Shown here: positions 8,039-16,287 of the stretch, one piece after another
How positions within the stretch are numbered: the stretch's first letter is position 1
How the letters are laid out: the number at the start of each line of letters is the position of its first letter
Origin: Fidelibacterota bacterium
GTDB taxonomy: Bacteria > Fidelibacterota > UBA8477
DNA length: 45,968 bases
Assembly (NCBI GenBank): GCA_021734045.1
Contig: JAIPJR010000008.1
Span: forward strand, 1 to 45,968
Direction: 5' to 3'
The notes under the pieces: model-generated
Told to the model about the DNA's origin: nothing
The model's database searches: none
Seen by the model: the letters and a program-made list of their open reading frames with translations, nothing else
Translations under genes and position numbers: made by a program

Positions 8039-9700
8039 GTGCGTCAAATATTCAAGTTAAATCTGTTTTCGATCATTCTGCTGACCAGTCAGGTAATTGC
8101 AACTACATTTTATGGAACCGTTCGGGATGAGCGCAGCCACCTGGCACTCTACCAGGCCAAAGTAAAAATTATCGTCTCTGATTGGGATGTGGTGGATTCC
8201 ACTTATACCAACATCGGTGGTCGTTGGATGTTCAGCTACACAAGTGTTGCGCCGGTAACGCCGGTTTTGCCTCAGGGCATCGCGCTTGGTAATAACTACC
8301 CCAATCCCTTTAATCCCAGCACCATCATTCCATTCCGAACCAATCAATCCGGCATGGTGACCTTTACGGTTCATGACATTCGTGGGCGCAGCATCGCTCG
8401 GGAAACTTTCTATACCAATGCCGGTGAATATGAAATTCATTGGGCTTCGGCGGGTGCGGCGGGGCTTTATCTTTATACACTTGAGCAGGCAGGCTATCGT
8501 GAAACCCGGAAAATGATACAGCTAGACGGTGGCCGGGGTTCAGTGGGCGGCGTCCAACAGGTTCGTCAGATCAATGGCTATCTGCCCCAGGAGAATCTCT
8601 CCAAACCCGCCGAGACCGAGGCAACTATTATCGCAGAAAGACTCGGCTATCTGCCGGATACGATAACGGTTGTGATTGAGGAAAATGCCGATTATCCCAG
8701 CTATCTACAGTCCGTCCATGACTGGGCCACGCTGATTGACCTTCACAATGATGTTCTGGAAGTGTTATCCAGTGATACCGCCTATCATTTAGCTGATCGC
8801 CATACGAATCATCATACAGACATCCCCCGCATGCAGGACGGCGGCGTTAATATGCAATGGTTTTCCGTTTGGATCAGCCCCTCCACCTACCCGGACAACC
8901 CGTATCAAATCGCATTAAATTTCATTGATATTTTTGATGCTGAAGTCTCCGCTAATCCAGCCACTTTGGGAATGGCGACTACGCCACAGGAGGCACTTGC
9001 ATTGAATGCAGCGGGCAAAATCGCCGGGATCTATGGCGTTGAGGGTGGACATACCATCGAAAACAGTCTGGATAATTTGTACCAGCTCTACGATCTGGGC
9101 ATGCGATATCTCACGATTACATGGAATAATTCTACTGACTGGGCAGTGTCGGCTCAGGATGACCGCTCGGAAACGGTGGGACTCAGTGAGTTCGGCCGGC
9201 AGGTTATCCGTACCTTGGATTCGTTGGGCATTATCATAGACATTTCCCATACAGGGATTCAAACCATCAACGATATTTTGGAGGAAACTACCAATCCAAT
9301 TATCGCCACACATTCCGGCGTGCGGGCTTTACGGGACCATTATCGGAATTTGACCGATAATCAGATTATTGATATCGCCAATTCCGGCGGTGTCATCGGA
9401 ATTGTGTTTTATGATTACTTTTTGGATTATCCGGGTGAATGGGTGTCCGTAAGTACTGTGATTGATCATATTGATTACATTGTTAACCTGGTTGGTGTGG
9501 ATTATGTAGCCATCGGATCGGATTATGATGGCATTGGTCAAAATGACGCGCCCAGCGGTTTGGAGGACACCTCCAAATACCCCAATCTCACCATGGGATT
9601 GATTAATCGTGGTTACTCAAACGAGGATATTCGCAAGATTCTGGGCGGCAATTTCATGCGGGTATTTGAGCAGGTTTGCGGGGACCAGCCTGTTCAGTAG
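8039..9700 (+). CDS. Secreted membrane-dipeptidase-like enzyme (peptidase M19) with internal sorting domain
   Basis: A 553-aa exported zinc peptidase. It starts at GTG 8039, seven bases after AAAGGAG, with a signal peptide of about 21 residues (LFSIILLTSQVIA). Residues ~76-160 form a FlgD-like domain (NNYPNPFNPSTIIPF ... AGLYLYTLEQAG) that normally ends a protein. The M19 domain runs from ~225 to 553 with the metal ligands in place: LIDLHNDVLE (~231), the bridging Glu in YGVEGGH (~334), DISHTG (~402), IATHSGVR (~423) and GSDYDG (~492). Family members cleave dipeptides. The gene converges on ppiC with only 20 bases between the stops and no visible terminator. Confidence 0.88.
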   Translation: MRQIFKLNLFSIILLTSQVIATTFYGTVRDERSHLALYQAKVKIIVSDWDVVDSTYTNIGGRWMFSYTSVAPVTPVLPQGIALGNNYPNPFNPSTIIPFRTNQSGMVTFTVHDIRGRSIARETFYTNAGEYEIHWASAGAAGLYLYTLEQAGYRETRKMIQLDGGRGSVGGVQQVRQINGYLPQENLSKPAETEATIIAERLGYLPDTITVVIEENADYPSYLQSVHDWATLIDLHNDVLEVLSSDTAYHLADRHTNHHTDIPRMQDGGVNMQWFSVWISPSTYPDNPYQIALNFIDIFDAEVSANPATLGMATTPQEALALNAAGKIAGIYGVEGGHTIENSLDNLYQLYDLGMRYLTITWNNSTDWAVSAQDDRSETVGLSEFGRQVIRTLDSLGIIIDISHTGIQTINDILEETTNPIIATHSGVRALRDHYRNLTDNQIIDIANSGGVIGIVFYDYFLDYPGEWVSVSTVIDHIDYIVNLVGVDYVAIGSDYDGIGQNDAPSGLEDTSKYPNLTMGLINRGYSNEDIRKILGGNFMRVFEQVCGDQPVQ

Positions 9701-9720
9701 ATTCGCCGCTTTGACTTGGA

Positions 9721-9996
9721 CTAGCGCTGCCCAGTCTTTTTGATAATGTGGTAACCGAATTGTGTCGCGACCGGACGACTTAAGGCGCCGGAACCCAATT
9801 TCGCCACTGCGGCTTCAAAGGGTTTAACCATCTGCCCGGGTCCGAACCACCCTAAATCCCCACCCTTTGCCTTACTGGGGCAGGTGGATAATTCTTTTGC
9901 CAGCGCGGCAAAATTGGCACCCTTCCTTAACCGATTATAGATATCGTCGGCTTGTGAACGATTTTTCACCAAAATATGACTTGCGCGCCATTCCAT
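9721..9996 (-). CDS. ppiC: Parvulin-type peptidyl-prolyl isomerase, single domain
   Basis: At 91 aa this is the size of E. coli PpiC and consists of one rotamase domain: RASHILVKN at the start, KGGDLGWFGPGQMVKPFE in the middle and TQFGYHIIK at the end, with the two conserved His residues. There is no signal peptide, so it should act in the cytoplasm as a folding helper. GAAGGG lies just upstream of the ATG at 9996. A good promoter overlapping a perfect palindrome lies at 10025-10058. The symbol rests on size and domain layout, not demonstrated orthology. Confidence 0.88.
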   Translation of the reverse strand: MEWRASHILVKNRSQADDIYNRLRKGANFAALAKELSTCPSKAKGGDLGWFGPGQMVKPFEAAVAKLGSGALSRPVATQFGYHIIKKTGQR

Positions 9997-10024
9997 TTTT
10001 CAATCCCTTCTTTTTCATTTATCG

Positions 10025-10041
10025 GGCCAATTATATTGGCC
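10025..10041. promoter_or_regulatory. Perfect palindrome, candidate operator
   Basis: GGCCAAT and ATTGGCC arms of seven bases flank a 3-base centre. The palindrome lies between the divergent ppiC and GH9 genes and covers the -10 box of the ppiC promoter. On the plus strand its centre reads TATATT, so it could also be a -10 box towards GH9, although the -35 there is poor. A dimeric regulator binding here could control both genes. Confidence 0.45.
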
Positions 10042-10058
10042 ATGACCTCGGAATTCAA
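10030..10058 (-). promoter_or_regulatory. Predicted promoter of ppiC
   Basis: On the minus strand TTGAAT (10053-10058) and TATAAT (10030-10035) are separated by 17 bases, close to the sigma-70 consensus. Transcription would start near 10023, giving a leader of about 27 bases before the ATG at 9996. Confidence 0.55.
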
Positions 10059-10141
10059 CACGGATTCCGAGCCAAAAATCACCCGGTCCGGCATTTGCAC
10101 AGGAGGTTTCCTGAATCTGATAACATGAAGGAATGGTTACC

Positions 10142-11968
10142 ATGAAAAACCGTAAGCAGTTGCTGCTATTCATATTAATCTCGGCAACTTTCAGTACCTA
10201 TCTCTGGCAGTGTGCTTTATTTCAGCCGGCCGGCACGGATGAGCCGAAATTTCATATCAGGATGAACCAGTTAGGTTTTCTACCCAATGATTTAAAAACA
10301 GCCGTTGTATTATCATCCGAGGAGGTCTCAACTCTCCCCTATCAGGTGGTCTTCCAAACAGGAGAAAATGGTGCACCTGAAGTGGTTTATTCTGCAGAGG
10401 CGGCTTCCCTGGACAAACCTTACGGCAATTTTAATTACACATTTGAACTGGATTTCTCACAAGTAACCGAGCCGGGTGAATACCAGGTTTTTCTACCTGA
10501 TCACGGTATTCAGTCCCACCGATTCAAAATTGGTACGGACATCTATCCAACAGATGCTCTAATCGGGTACATCAGTCAGCAACGCTGTGACTACAACCCT
10601 TTTCTGGATACTTTGTGTCATCAGCACGACGGGCGCACGATGTACGGTCCCATGCCTGATAGTACTTATATCGATGTACGAGGCGGTTGGCACGACGCGG
10701 GAGATTATTTGCGCTATATGCTCACCTCGGGAAATACGATTGGCCGTTTGCTTTTTACCTATCGTGAGAATCCTGAAAATTGGCCGGACGAGAAAAATGC
10801 ATTGGGGCTTCCGGGCGAGAATGGCATCCCGGATATTCTGGACGAAGCCAAATGGGGATTGGATTGGATGTTGAAAATGCATCCCAAACCGGATCAATTA
10901 TTTCATCAGGTGGCGGATGACCGGGACCACATGCACTGGGATTTACCCCAATACGATCAGTCCGATTACGGCTGGGGACCGGGTGAGAGTCGCGTGGTTT
11001 ATTATGCTACCGGTGAGCCGCAGGGCTTGCTGGAATATCAGAACACATCCACCGGAATTGCCAATCTTGCGGGGCGTTATGCGGCCGTTATGGCCATGGC
11101 CGCTGATATTTGGAAGCATGATTTGAATGACGATGGATTTGCAGAAAAATGTTTGACTGCCGGAGAGGAAGTTTATGCCATGGGTCTGGCCCAGCCCGGT
11201 TGTCAGGAAGGAACACCGTGCCGTTCCCCCTACCGTTATTATGAATCAACCTGGCATGATGATATGGAATGGGGTGCTGCTGAGTTGTATCGTGTTACTG
11301 GAAAAGCGGAATTTTTACAGGATGCCAAACGATTTGCATTGGATGCCGGTGTTACCGAATGGATGGGACAGGATACGGCCCGCCATTATGAATATTATCC
11401 GTACATGAATCTGGGGCATTATGCCCTTGCGCAGGTCGTTGATAACCCAGCCTTCCGGGATACGCTGGTGAATTTTTACCGGGCCGGCCTGGCGCGCGTT
11501 CAGGCGCGTGCGGAACGACTCGATTCACCCTTTGGTTATGGTATTCCCTTCATCTGGTGCTCAAATAATCTGGCGTCGGCACTGGTGAATCAGGGATTGA
11601 TTTACGAAAAAATGACCGGTGACAAATCGTTTCGAACGCTGGTGACCAATACCCGTGATTGGATGTTAGGTCGGAATCCCTGGGGCGTCAGTCAATTCGT
11701 AGGCGTTGGTCGGGTGACACCCCAGGATCCCCATAGCGTGATTGCCGATATTACAGGAAGAGAAATTACCGGCGGAATGAATGACGGACCAGTGTACGGT
11801 TCCATTTATGGTCAACTAAAAGGCATTTCACTCCACGATCCGGATGAATACGCACCCTTCCAGTCTGACGATGTCGTTTTTCACGATGATCTGGGTGATT
11901 ATTCCACGAATGAACCCACGCTGGACGGGACGGCAGAAGCGGTGGTGTTTTTCGGACTATTGCGCTAG
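10142..11968 (+). CDS. Glycoside hydrolase family 9 (endoglucanase-type) with N-terminal Ig-like domain
   Basis: About 608 aa from the ATG at 10142, chosen because AAGGA lies nine bases upstream; an ATG at 10133 abuts that site directly. The N-terminus is hydrophobic and ends in a Cys (YLWQC), so it may be a lipoprotein, though the lipobox is not canonical. A CelD_N/Ig-like domain (FHIRMNQLGFLP...) covers ~35-125. The GH9 barrel follows with GGWHDAGDYLRYM (~181; catalytic Asp pair) and the C-terminal acid in STNEPTLDGTAEAV (~590). Family members mostly cut beta-1,4-glucans, though exo-glucosaminidases also occur. It stands alone on the plus strand and ends at a terminator shared with the convergent protease. 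Confidence 0.92.
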   Translation: MKNRKQLLLFILISATFSTYLWQCALFQPAGTDEPKFHIRMNQLGFLPNDLKTAVVLSSEEVSTLPYQVVFQTGENGAPEVVYSAEAASLDKPYGNFNYTFELDFSQVTEPGEYQVFLPDHGIQSHRFKIGTDIYPTDALIGYISQQRCDYNPFLDTLCHQHDGRTMYGPMPDSTYIDVRGGWHDAGDYLRYMLTSGNTIGRLLFTYRENPENWPDEKNALGLPGENGIPDILDEAKWGLDWMLKMHPKPDQLFHQVADDRDHMHWDLPQYDQSDYGWGPGESRVVYYATGEPQGLLEYQNTSTGIANLAGRYAAVMAMAADIWKHDLNDDGFAEKCLTAGEEVYAMGLAQPGCQEGTPCRSPYRYYESTWHDDMEWGAAELYRVTGKAEFLQDAKRFALDAGVTEWMGQDTARHYEYYPYMNLGHYALAQVVDNPAFRDTLVNFYRAGLARVQARAERLDSPFGYGIPFIWCSNNLASALVNQGLIYEKMTGDKSFRTLVTNTRDWMLGRNPWGVSQFVGVGRVTPQDPHSVIADITGREITGGMNDGPVYGSIYGQLKGISLHDPDEYAPFQSDDVVFHDDLGDYSTNEPTLDGTAEAVVFFGLLR

Positions 11969-11999
11969 TTGAAAAAGTGATTATTCTTAAAATAACACT

Positions 12000-12037
12000 A
12001 AAAAAAAGCCCTGAATCGCAATCGATCAGGGCTTTTT
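12000..12037. terminator. Bidirectional Rho-independent terminator
   Basis: A-run, GCCCTGA, 11-base loop, TCAGGGC, T-run. It lies between the convergent GH9 (plus) and protease (minus) genes and reads as a terminator in both directions. Confidence 0.9.
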
Positions 12038-12061
12038 GGGTACTTCCAGTTTTCTGTATTT

Positions 12062-14461
12062 TTATGAGCCGATAATCACATTCACCAAACTCACCAGATC
12101 CATTACATTCACATCGCCATCCTGATTATAATCGGCTGCCAGCGCGGCATTTCCAGTCAAAGGCGCTGACCCCATGATATGACTGACAATCATAACAATG
12201 TCCTGAATATTGATGAGAGAATCATAATTAACATCTCCGGGCGTAAAGAAATCCAGATTACCGGTGATAATTCGAATGTCATCCACGGCGGCCTCCACCA
12301 ATGACCCGCCGCCCAGATCCTCAGCGATAAATTGCACCTGCAACTGACTGAAGTCGGTGAGAAATTGAGGCAAATAAAAGGTCTTCATGACCCAGGCGCT
12401 CTCACTCTCGGTCGTCTCCTCCAAAATCACCCAGGCACTGTCTTCGTGCGAACGTGCCTGGACGCGCCAATAGTCAAATCCCGGGCTCAACCCCTCCGCG
12501 TTTGTGTACCAGCGCCAATATGTGAGAATCGGCATGGTACCTTCGGGAAAATTGTAAAATGAGGAGCGTAACGTGGTTCTGCCGCCATCCACATCAGCCT
12601 CCCCATTGTTGGTACTACTGGCAGGTGCATTGCCCGTGAAGAAGCAATTTTCACCTGTATCCGAATGATCGTCCTCCGGCTGAACCGGTGTGCTGTTCTG
12701 GAAGGTTCCGTTCGGATTACCCCACTCCCAGAAGCCAGCACTGGCATCATCCTCGGGAACACCTAATAGCCAGGCCCCCTGTGTTTCACAATAATCATTC
12801 ACAAGTGTGATAAAGCTGTTCATACCACCCACGAGAAACATATACGCTTCGTCGGCACCGTTTGCCGGTGAATAAATACTATTTCCGGCTGTATCGGTGG
12901 CTTCCACATAATACTGCATGACGGTTCCGGCCGTTTGCGCAGGAATATTCCCCTCGTATTGACCTGTAGAAATCTCCATTAAGTTTACAAATTCAAAGGG
13001 TGCATTATCCACCGAGTAATGGGCTCTCACTTGGGATAATGTCTGGCCCGGATCGAGAATGTTCGCGGTAATTAAAATATCGGTTGCGGCATCATGTTCT
13101 AAAATGGGGGTATGGGTTATGCGAAAAGGCAGCACAGCTTTAATCGCGTTGAGACGCTTACCCATTTGGACATTGCCGATATCATCTCCATCCATTAGCT
13201 GTGCTTCCTGCTCATCCACAGAAAGATTTGGAAACTGACTGCGAATCAGCGCAGCAACACCACTCACCATAGGAGCTGCCATGGAGGTGCCGTCCCAGGC
13301 TTCGTATAAATTTTCATGAAATGGATTGGCTGGATCAGTTGCACTCCAAATCCCAGCGCCGGGCGCACACATATCCACCCAGGAGCCATAATTTGAGAAT
13401 ACTGCCCGGGTATCACTTCCTGTGGTAGCGCCAACGGATACCACACCGGGACTATTGGCAGGATAGAATGGAAATGAAGAGGCATCATTCCCGGCTGCCG
13501 CAATAACAAGACAGCCCTTGGTATTGCGTGCGTACAAAATAGCGTCGTTGATCGTAGATGAATTCATGCCACCACCCCAGCTGCAGTTGATCACATCCGC
13601 ACCGTTATCCGCTGCATAAGTAATGGCATTCACAATAACATCATCATAGGAGTTGGGGAAGATTTTCAGCGCCATAATCTTGCTTTCATAGGCCATTCCG
13701 ATAACGCCGATCAGATTATTCCCGGATGCAGCCGCTATACCGGCCACGTGGGAGCCATGATCTTCGGCGTGATAAGGATGCCACCACCAATCATGACTGG
13801 GATCGTTGTCTTCATCTGGATTGGACTCGGTTCCGGAGAAATCCCACCCCAATCCGTCATCGACATAGCCATTTCCGTCATCATCAACACCATTCCCCGG
13901 ATTTTCGCCCGGATTCATCCAGTAATTATCCACCATATCAGGATGTGTTGTGTCAATTCCTGTATCGATAATTGCCAGAATGACGGTGTCTGAACCGGCA
14001 GTAAGGTCCCATGCTTCTTCCGAGCGAACCTTCGCATGGTGCCAGGAAACTGGAAAAAGTGAATCATTGGGTGTAACGAACAATTGGCGTTTATAAATGG
14101 GTTCGGCATATTCAACGCCCTGCACGGCTTCGAGTTGTGCAACCACAGCACTAATATCGGTACCTTGATTAAATTCGAGAGTGAAAATTCTGTTCAGCCC
14201 CTGTTTCTTTCCCTGGTCCCGGGTCGCGGATACCTGGAAAGCGGGTTTAATATTTTGTATCGAATGAGTTGCCATGACCTGGTCAATAGCGGGCACTCCC
14301 ATTTGCTTTACAGGCATTTTCGGCAGGGATATGGTGCGGGAGACATTTTCAGATAGTTTTAAAAATACCTTATTCTCCCGCATTTCCAGCGGAGACGGTT
14401 GGGCGAGAATAGCTATATTTATAAACGCCAGAGTGACCAGAAGTATGTGTTTCATCCTCAT
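12062..14461 (-). CDS. Secreted subtilisin-like serine protease (S8) with dockerin-type C-terminus
   Basis: A 799-aa exported endopeptidase. A signal peptide (~1-20) is followed by a propeptide-like region up to ~130. The catalytic triad is intact: Asp in AIIDTGIDTTHPD (~166), His in HGSHVAGIAA (~237) and Ser in GTSMAAPMVSG (~393). A beta-sandwich domain lies at ~560-735. The C-terminal 60 residues form two dockerin type I-like calcium loops (GDVNYDSLINIQDIV and DYNQDGDVNVMDLV). The first ATG is used, with GAGAGGG upstream. In this group of bacteria such dockerin-like tails are often found without cohesins and may serve surface attachment. It is a single-gene unit opposite the GH9 gene. Confidence 0.92.
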   Translation of the reverse strand: MRMKHILLVTLAFINIAILAQPSPLEMRENKVFLKLSENVSRTISLPKMPVKQMGVPAIDQVMATHSIQNIKPAFQVSATRDQGKKQGLNRIFTLEFNQGTDISAVVAQLEAVQGVEYAEPIYKRQLFVTPNDSLFPVSWHHAKVRSEEAWDLTAGSDTVILAIIDTGIDTTHPDMVDNYWMNPGENPGNGVDDDGNGYVDDGLGWDFSGTESNPDEDNDPSHDWWWHPYHAEDHGSHVAGIAAASGNNLIGVIGMAYESKIMALKIFPNSYDDVIVNAITYAADNGADVINCSWGGGMNSSTINDAILYARNTKGCLVIAAAGNDASSFPFYPANSPGVVSVGATTGSDTRAVFSNYGSWVDMCAPGAGIWSATDPANPFHENLYEAWDGTSMAAPMVSGVAALIRSQFPNLSVDEQEAQLMDGDDIGNVQMGKRLNAIKAVLPFRITHTPILEHDAATDILITANILDPGQTLSQVRAHYSVDNAPFEFVNLMEISTGQYEGNIPAQTAGTVMQYYVEATDTAGNSIYSPANGADEAYMFLVGGMNSFITLVNDYCETQGAWLLGVPEDDASAGFWEWGNPNGTFQNSTPVQPEDDHSDTGENCFFTGNAPASSTNNGEADVDGGRTTLRSSFYNFPEGTMPILTYWRWYTNAEGLSPGFDYWRVQARSHEDSAWVILEETTESESAWVMKTFYLPQFLTDFSQLQVQFIAEDLGGGSLVEAAVDDIRIITGNLDFFTPGDVNYDSLINIQDIVMIVSHIMGSAPLTGNAALAADYNQDGDVNVMDLVSLVNVIIGS

Positions 14462-14582
14462 GGATAGATTTCCCTCTCGTAATCAATAACCGATTGAGTA
14501 TTATTGGACTATATTAACCTATTGCTGAATGTGCCGGAAGCAATAATTCCTTGAATCACAGTCTCCACATTTTCTTTACATT

Positions 14583-15209
14583 TTATTGAATAACGCTGCT
14601 GGCGATGAGGAATTGAGCGATAAAATAGCTTCCCAGAATCAACGGTCGGTATAAAGGATGACTGCTAACGAAGCGATTCCAGGCTAAGACTGAATCGGAA
14701 ATGACAAATAGCACTGCACCTACAGCCGCATAGACGGCAAATAGTTCACCGATGTCCCACCATAAGTTCAATGCCGACCAAACCATTATCAGTATGAATA
14801 CCATGTAAACCAGAACGGCAATTTTCATCTGTCCAAGATGAGGCTGCAAAAGGTAAAACATCCAGATGCCATAAATCAAAATCGGCAATCCAATCAGAAG
14901 GGAAAAATCAGAAGCACTACGAATGAATGCGGATGCGTATAAAATTTGACCCATCAGGAAGCTGACCAGTCCGGGTAAAAACCTGTCTTTCGGCAACATG
15001 AGAAATATATCACCCGCGAGACAAAAAATGAGTCCCAGCAGGATGAGTTGCAGATAAAGGTTGTTAAAGGTTTCTGCATGTGACAACACAACCAGAATAA
15101 TACCCAGTGTCGTAAGGGGTTTTAAGATGTAATGCCAGATTGCGGGAGAACGCTTTTCCCAGTAAATGGCAAGCGTCGCTGATGCCGCGATAGCTAGAAT
15201 TGTAAGCAT
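14583..15209 (-). CDS. YhhN family integral membrane protein
   Basis: 208 aa, almost entirely membrane helices (about seven or eight). It carries the YhhN-family pattern: KPLTTLGIILVVL near residue 31, GLIFCLAGDIFLMLP near 59 and ISDSVLAWNRF near 170, the acidic residues lying in helices. The human member TMEM86B is a lysoplasmalogenase; bacterial members are mostly uncharacterised. It has a strong ribosome site (GGAGGAG) before the ATG at 15209. It follows tRNA-Ser and its terminator, so it probably has its own promoter, which I could not place with confidence. Confidence 0.82.
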   Translation of the reverse strand: MLTILAIAASATLAIYWEKRSPAIWHYILKPLTTLGIILVVLSHAETFNNLYLQLILLGLIFCLAGDIFLMLPKDRFLPGLVSFLMGQILYASAFIRSASDFSLLIGLPILIYGIWMFYLLQPHLGQMKIAVLVYMVFILIMVWSALNLWWDIGELFAVYAAVGAVLFVISDSVLAWNRFVSSHPLYRPLILGSYFIAQFLIASSVIQ

Positions 15210-15297
15210 TTGGATTTACTCCTCCTCTATTGATTACAATCGAAGGAAGGTAAGAGCCAAGCCTGGCTTCCGGAAGTCTCATATGATTTAAAGAGAT

Positions 15298-15330
15298 AAA
15301 AAAAGCCCTGAAATAATCAGGGCTTTTTTT
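15298..15330. terminator. Rho-independent terminator after tRNA-Ser
   Basis: Seven A, GCCCTGA, 5-base loop, TCAGGGC, seven T. It lies just downstream of tRNA-Ser on the minus strand. The seven-base stem is identical to that at 12000-12037. Confidence 0.92.
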
Positions 15331-15336
15331 CGGATG

Positions 15337-15422
15337 CGGAGAGACAGGGATTCGAACCCTGGATAGGGGTTGCCTATACACGCTTTCCAAGCGTGCGCCT
15401 TCAGCCGCTCGGCCATCTCTCC
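15337..15422 (-). tRNA. tRNA-Ser (anticodon GGA)
   Basis: An 86-base cloverleaf on the minus strand. The acceptor stem is GGAGAGA/TCTCTCC, the D-arm region reads GCCGAGCGGCTGAAGGC, the anticodon stem CACGC/GCGTG holds the loop TTGGAAA with GGA, and a long variable arm typical of tRNA-Ser precedes the T arm (GGGTTCGAATCCC). The 3' CCA is not encoded. It has its own promoter and terminator. Confidence 0.97.
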
Positions 15423-15433
15423 AGTTTTCAAAG

Positions 15434-15450
15434 CGCTATTCTAAATAGCG
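15434..15450. repeat. Inverted repeat in the tRNA-Ser leader
   Basis: CGCTATT and AATAGCG arms around CTA lie between the predicted tRNA-Ser start of transcription and the mature 5' end. It would form a small hairpin in the precursor. Confidence 0.5.
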
Positions 15451-15456
15451 GCGGCA

Positions 15457-15485
15457 AATATAGCGGGCGGCCTTTCTGCTGTCAA
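15457..15485 (-). promoter_or_regulatory. Promoter of tRNA-Ser
   Basis: TTGACA (15480-15485), a 17-base spacer and TATATT (15457-15462) on the minus strand give a near-consensus sigma-70 promoter. It lies just after the stop of the deacetylase gene. Confidence 0.8.
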
Positions 15486-15488
15486 CGC

Positions 15489-16274
15489 TTATTGGCCAGC
15501 CAGCCGTTTCCGTATCTCAGTTCCATGCGCTGCCAGGTTAATGATCTGCTGCTGAAGAACCACCAGAGGGGTCCAAATATTGACGATTAATTTTCCCCGC
15601 ACTACAGAACGCCATTCATGGTGATAGACTCCCAGACGGGGTACCAGAAAATCTTCAAATCCCCGGGGTGGTGATTCCAGGGGAAAAGAAACCGCACATT
15701 TTTCATATCCAGCAGCTCTGGCCAGCTCAAGTATCGTTTGATTAAATCGATTAAATGGCGGGCAGAGCGTCTTTACCTGAACGCCAAGCTTCTGCTGCAA
15801 AATGTCCTTGGAGCGGCGTAGCTCCACGGAAATATCTTCCTTGGAAATATTGGTAAGAATGCGGTGCGAAACCGTGTGGGAGCCGATTTCCCACCCGGCG
15901 GCCTGTAGTTCACGGATCTCTGTCCAGGTCAGATGCCTGAAAGCCTTACCACCAATTTGCCAGTCCCAGTCATTCGATTTTCCAACAAAATCGGTAATGA
16001 TGAAAACTGTGCCGGGAATGCTCAAATCATTCAAAATGGGGAACGCTTTCGTGTAAACACTCTCATAACCGTCGTCAAACGTGATGGCAATATCTCGCTG
16101 TTCTGCATTCCGGCGTGAAATATCCATCACCCGTTTGAATGTGAATTCCTGTTCCTGCAAGTCTGCGATTTGACGCTGAAATGCAGAGGGGCTGACAGTC
16201 GTCAGCCCCCATTCGAATTCATCACTCACCTTGTGATAAACCAATCCCTGGTTATACAAGGGCATTCTTATCAT
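15489..16274 (-). CDS. Polysaccharide deacetylase family protein (NodB domain)
   Basis: 261 aa with the carbohydrate esterase 4 signatures: ITFDDGYESV (~64, catalytic Asp and metal-binding Asp), SHTVSHRIL (~133, metal-binding His pair) and CPPFNRFN (~172). Such enzymes remove N-acetyl groups from chitin, peptidoglycan or other glycans. No signal peptide or membrane anchor is obvious, which is unusual if it acts on the envelope. It is the last gene of the long minus-strand operon, starting 13 bases after ald, and the tRNA-Ser promoter begins just past its stop. The substrate is unknown. Confidence 0.85.
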   Translation of the reverse strand: MIRMPLYNQGLVYHKVSDEFEWGLTTVSPSAFQRQIADLQEQEFTFKRVMDISRRNAEQRDIAITFDDGYESVYTKAFPILNDLSIPGTVFIITDFVGKSNDWDWQIGGKAFRHLTWTEIRELQAAGWEIGSHTVSHRILTNISKEDISVELRRSKDILQQKLGVQVKTLCPPFNRFNQTILELARAAGYEKCAVSFPLESPPRGFEDFLVPRLGVYHHEWRSVVRGKLIVNIWTPLVVLQQQIINLAAHGTEIRKRLAGQ

Positions 16275-16287
16275 GAAGTTAACCTAC

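Noticed and set aside
4994-9700. A Type IX secretion system locus
   Set aside because: Two proteins have FlgD-like sorting domains, but no Por/Gld/Spr machinery genes are in the window, so only cargo-like domains are supported.
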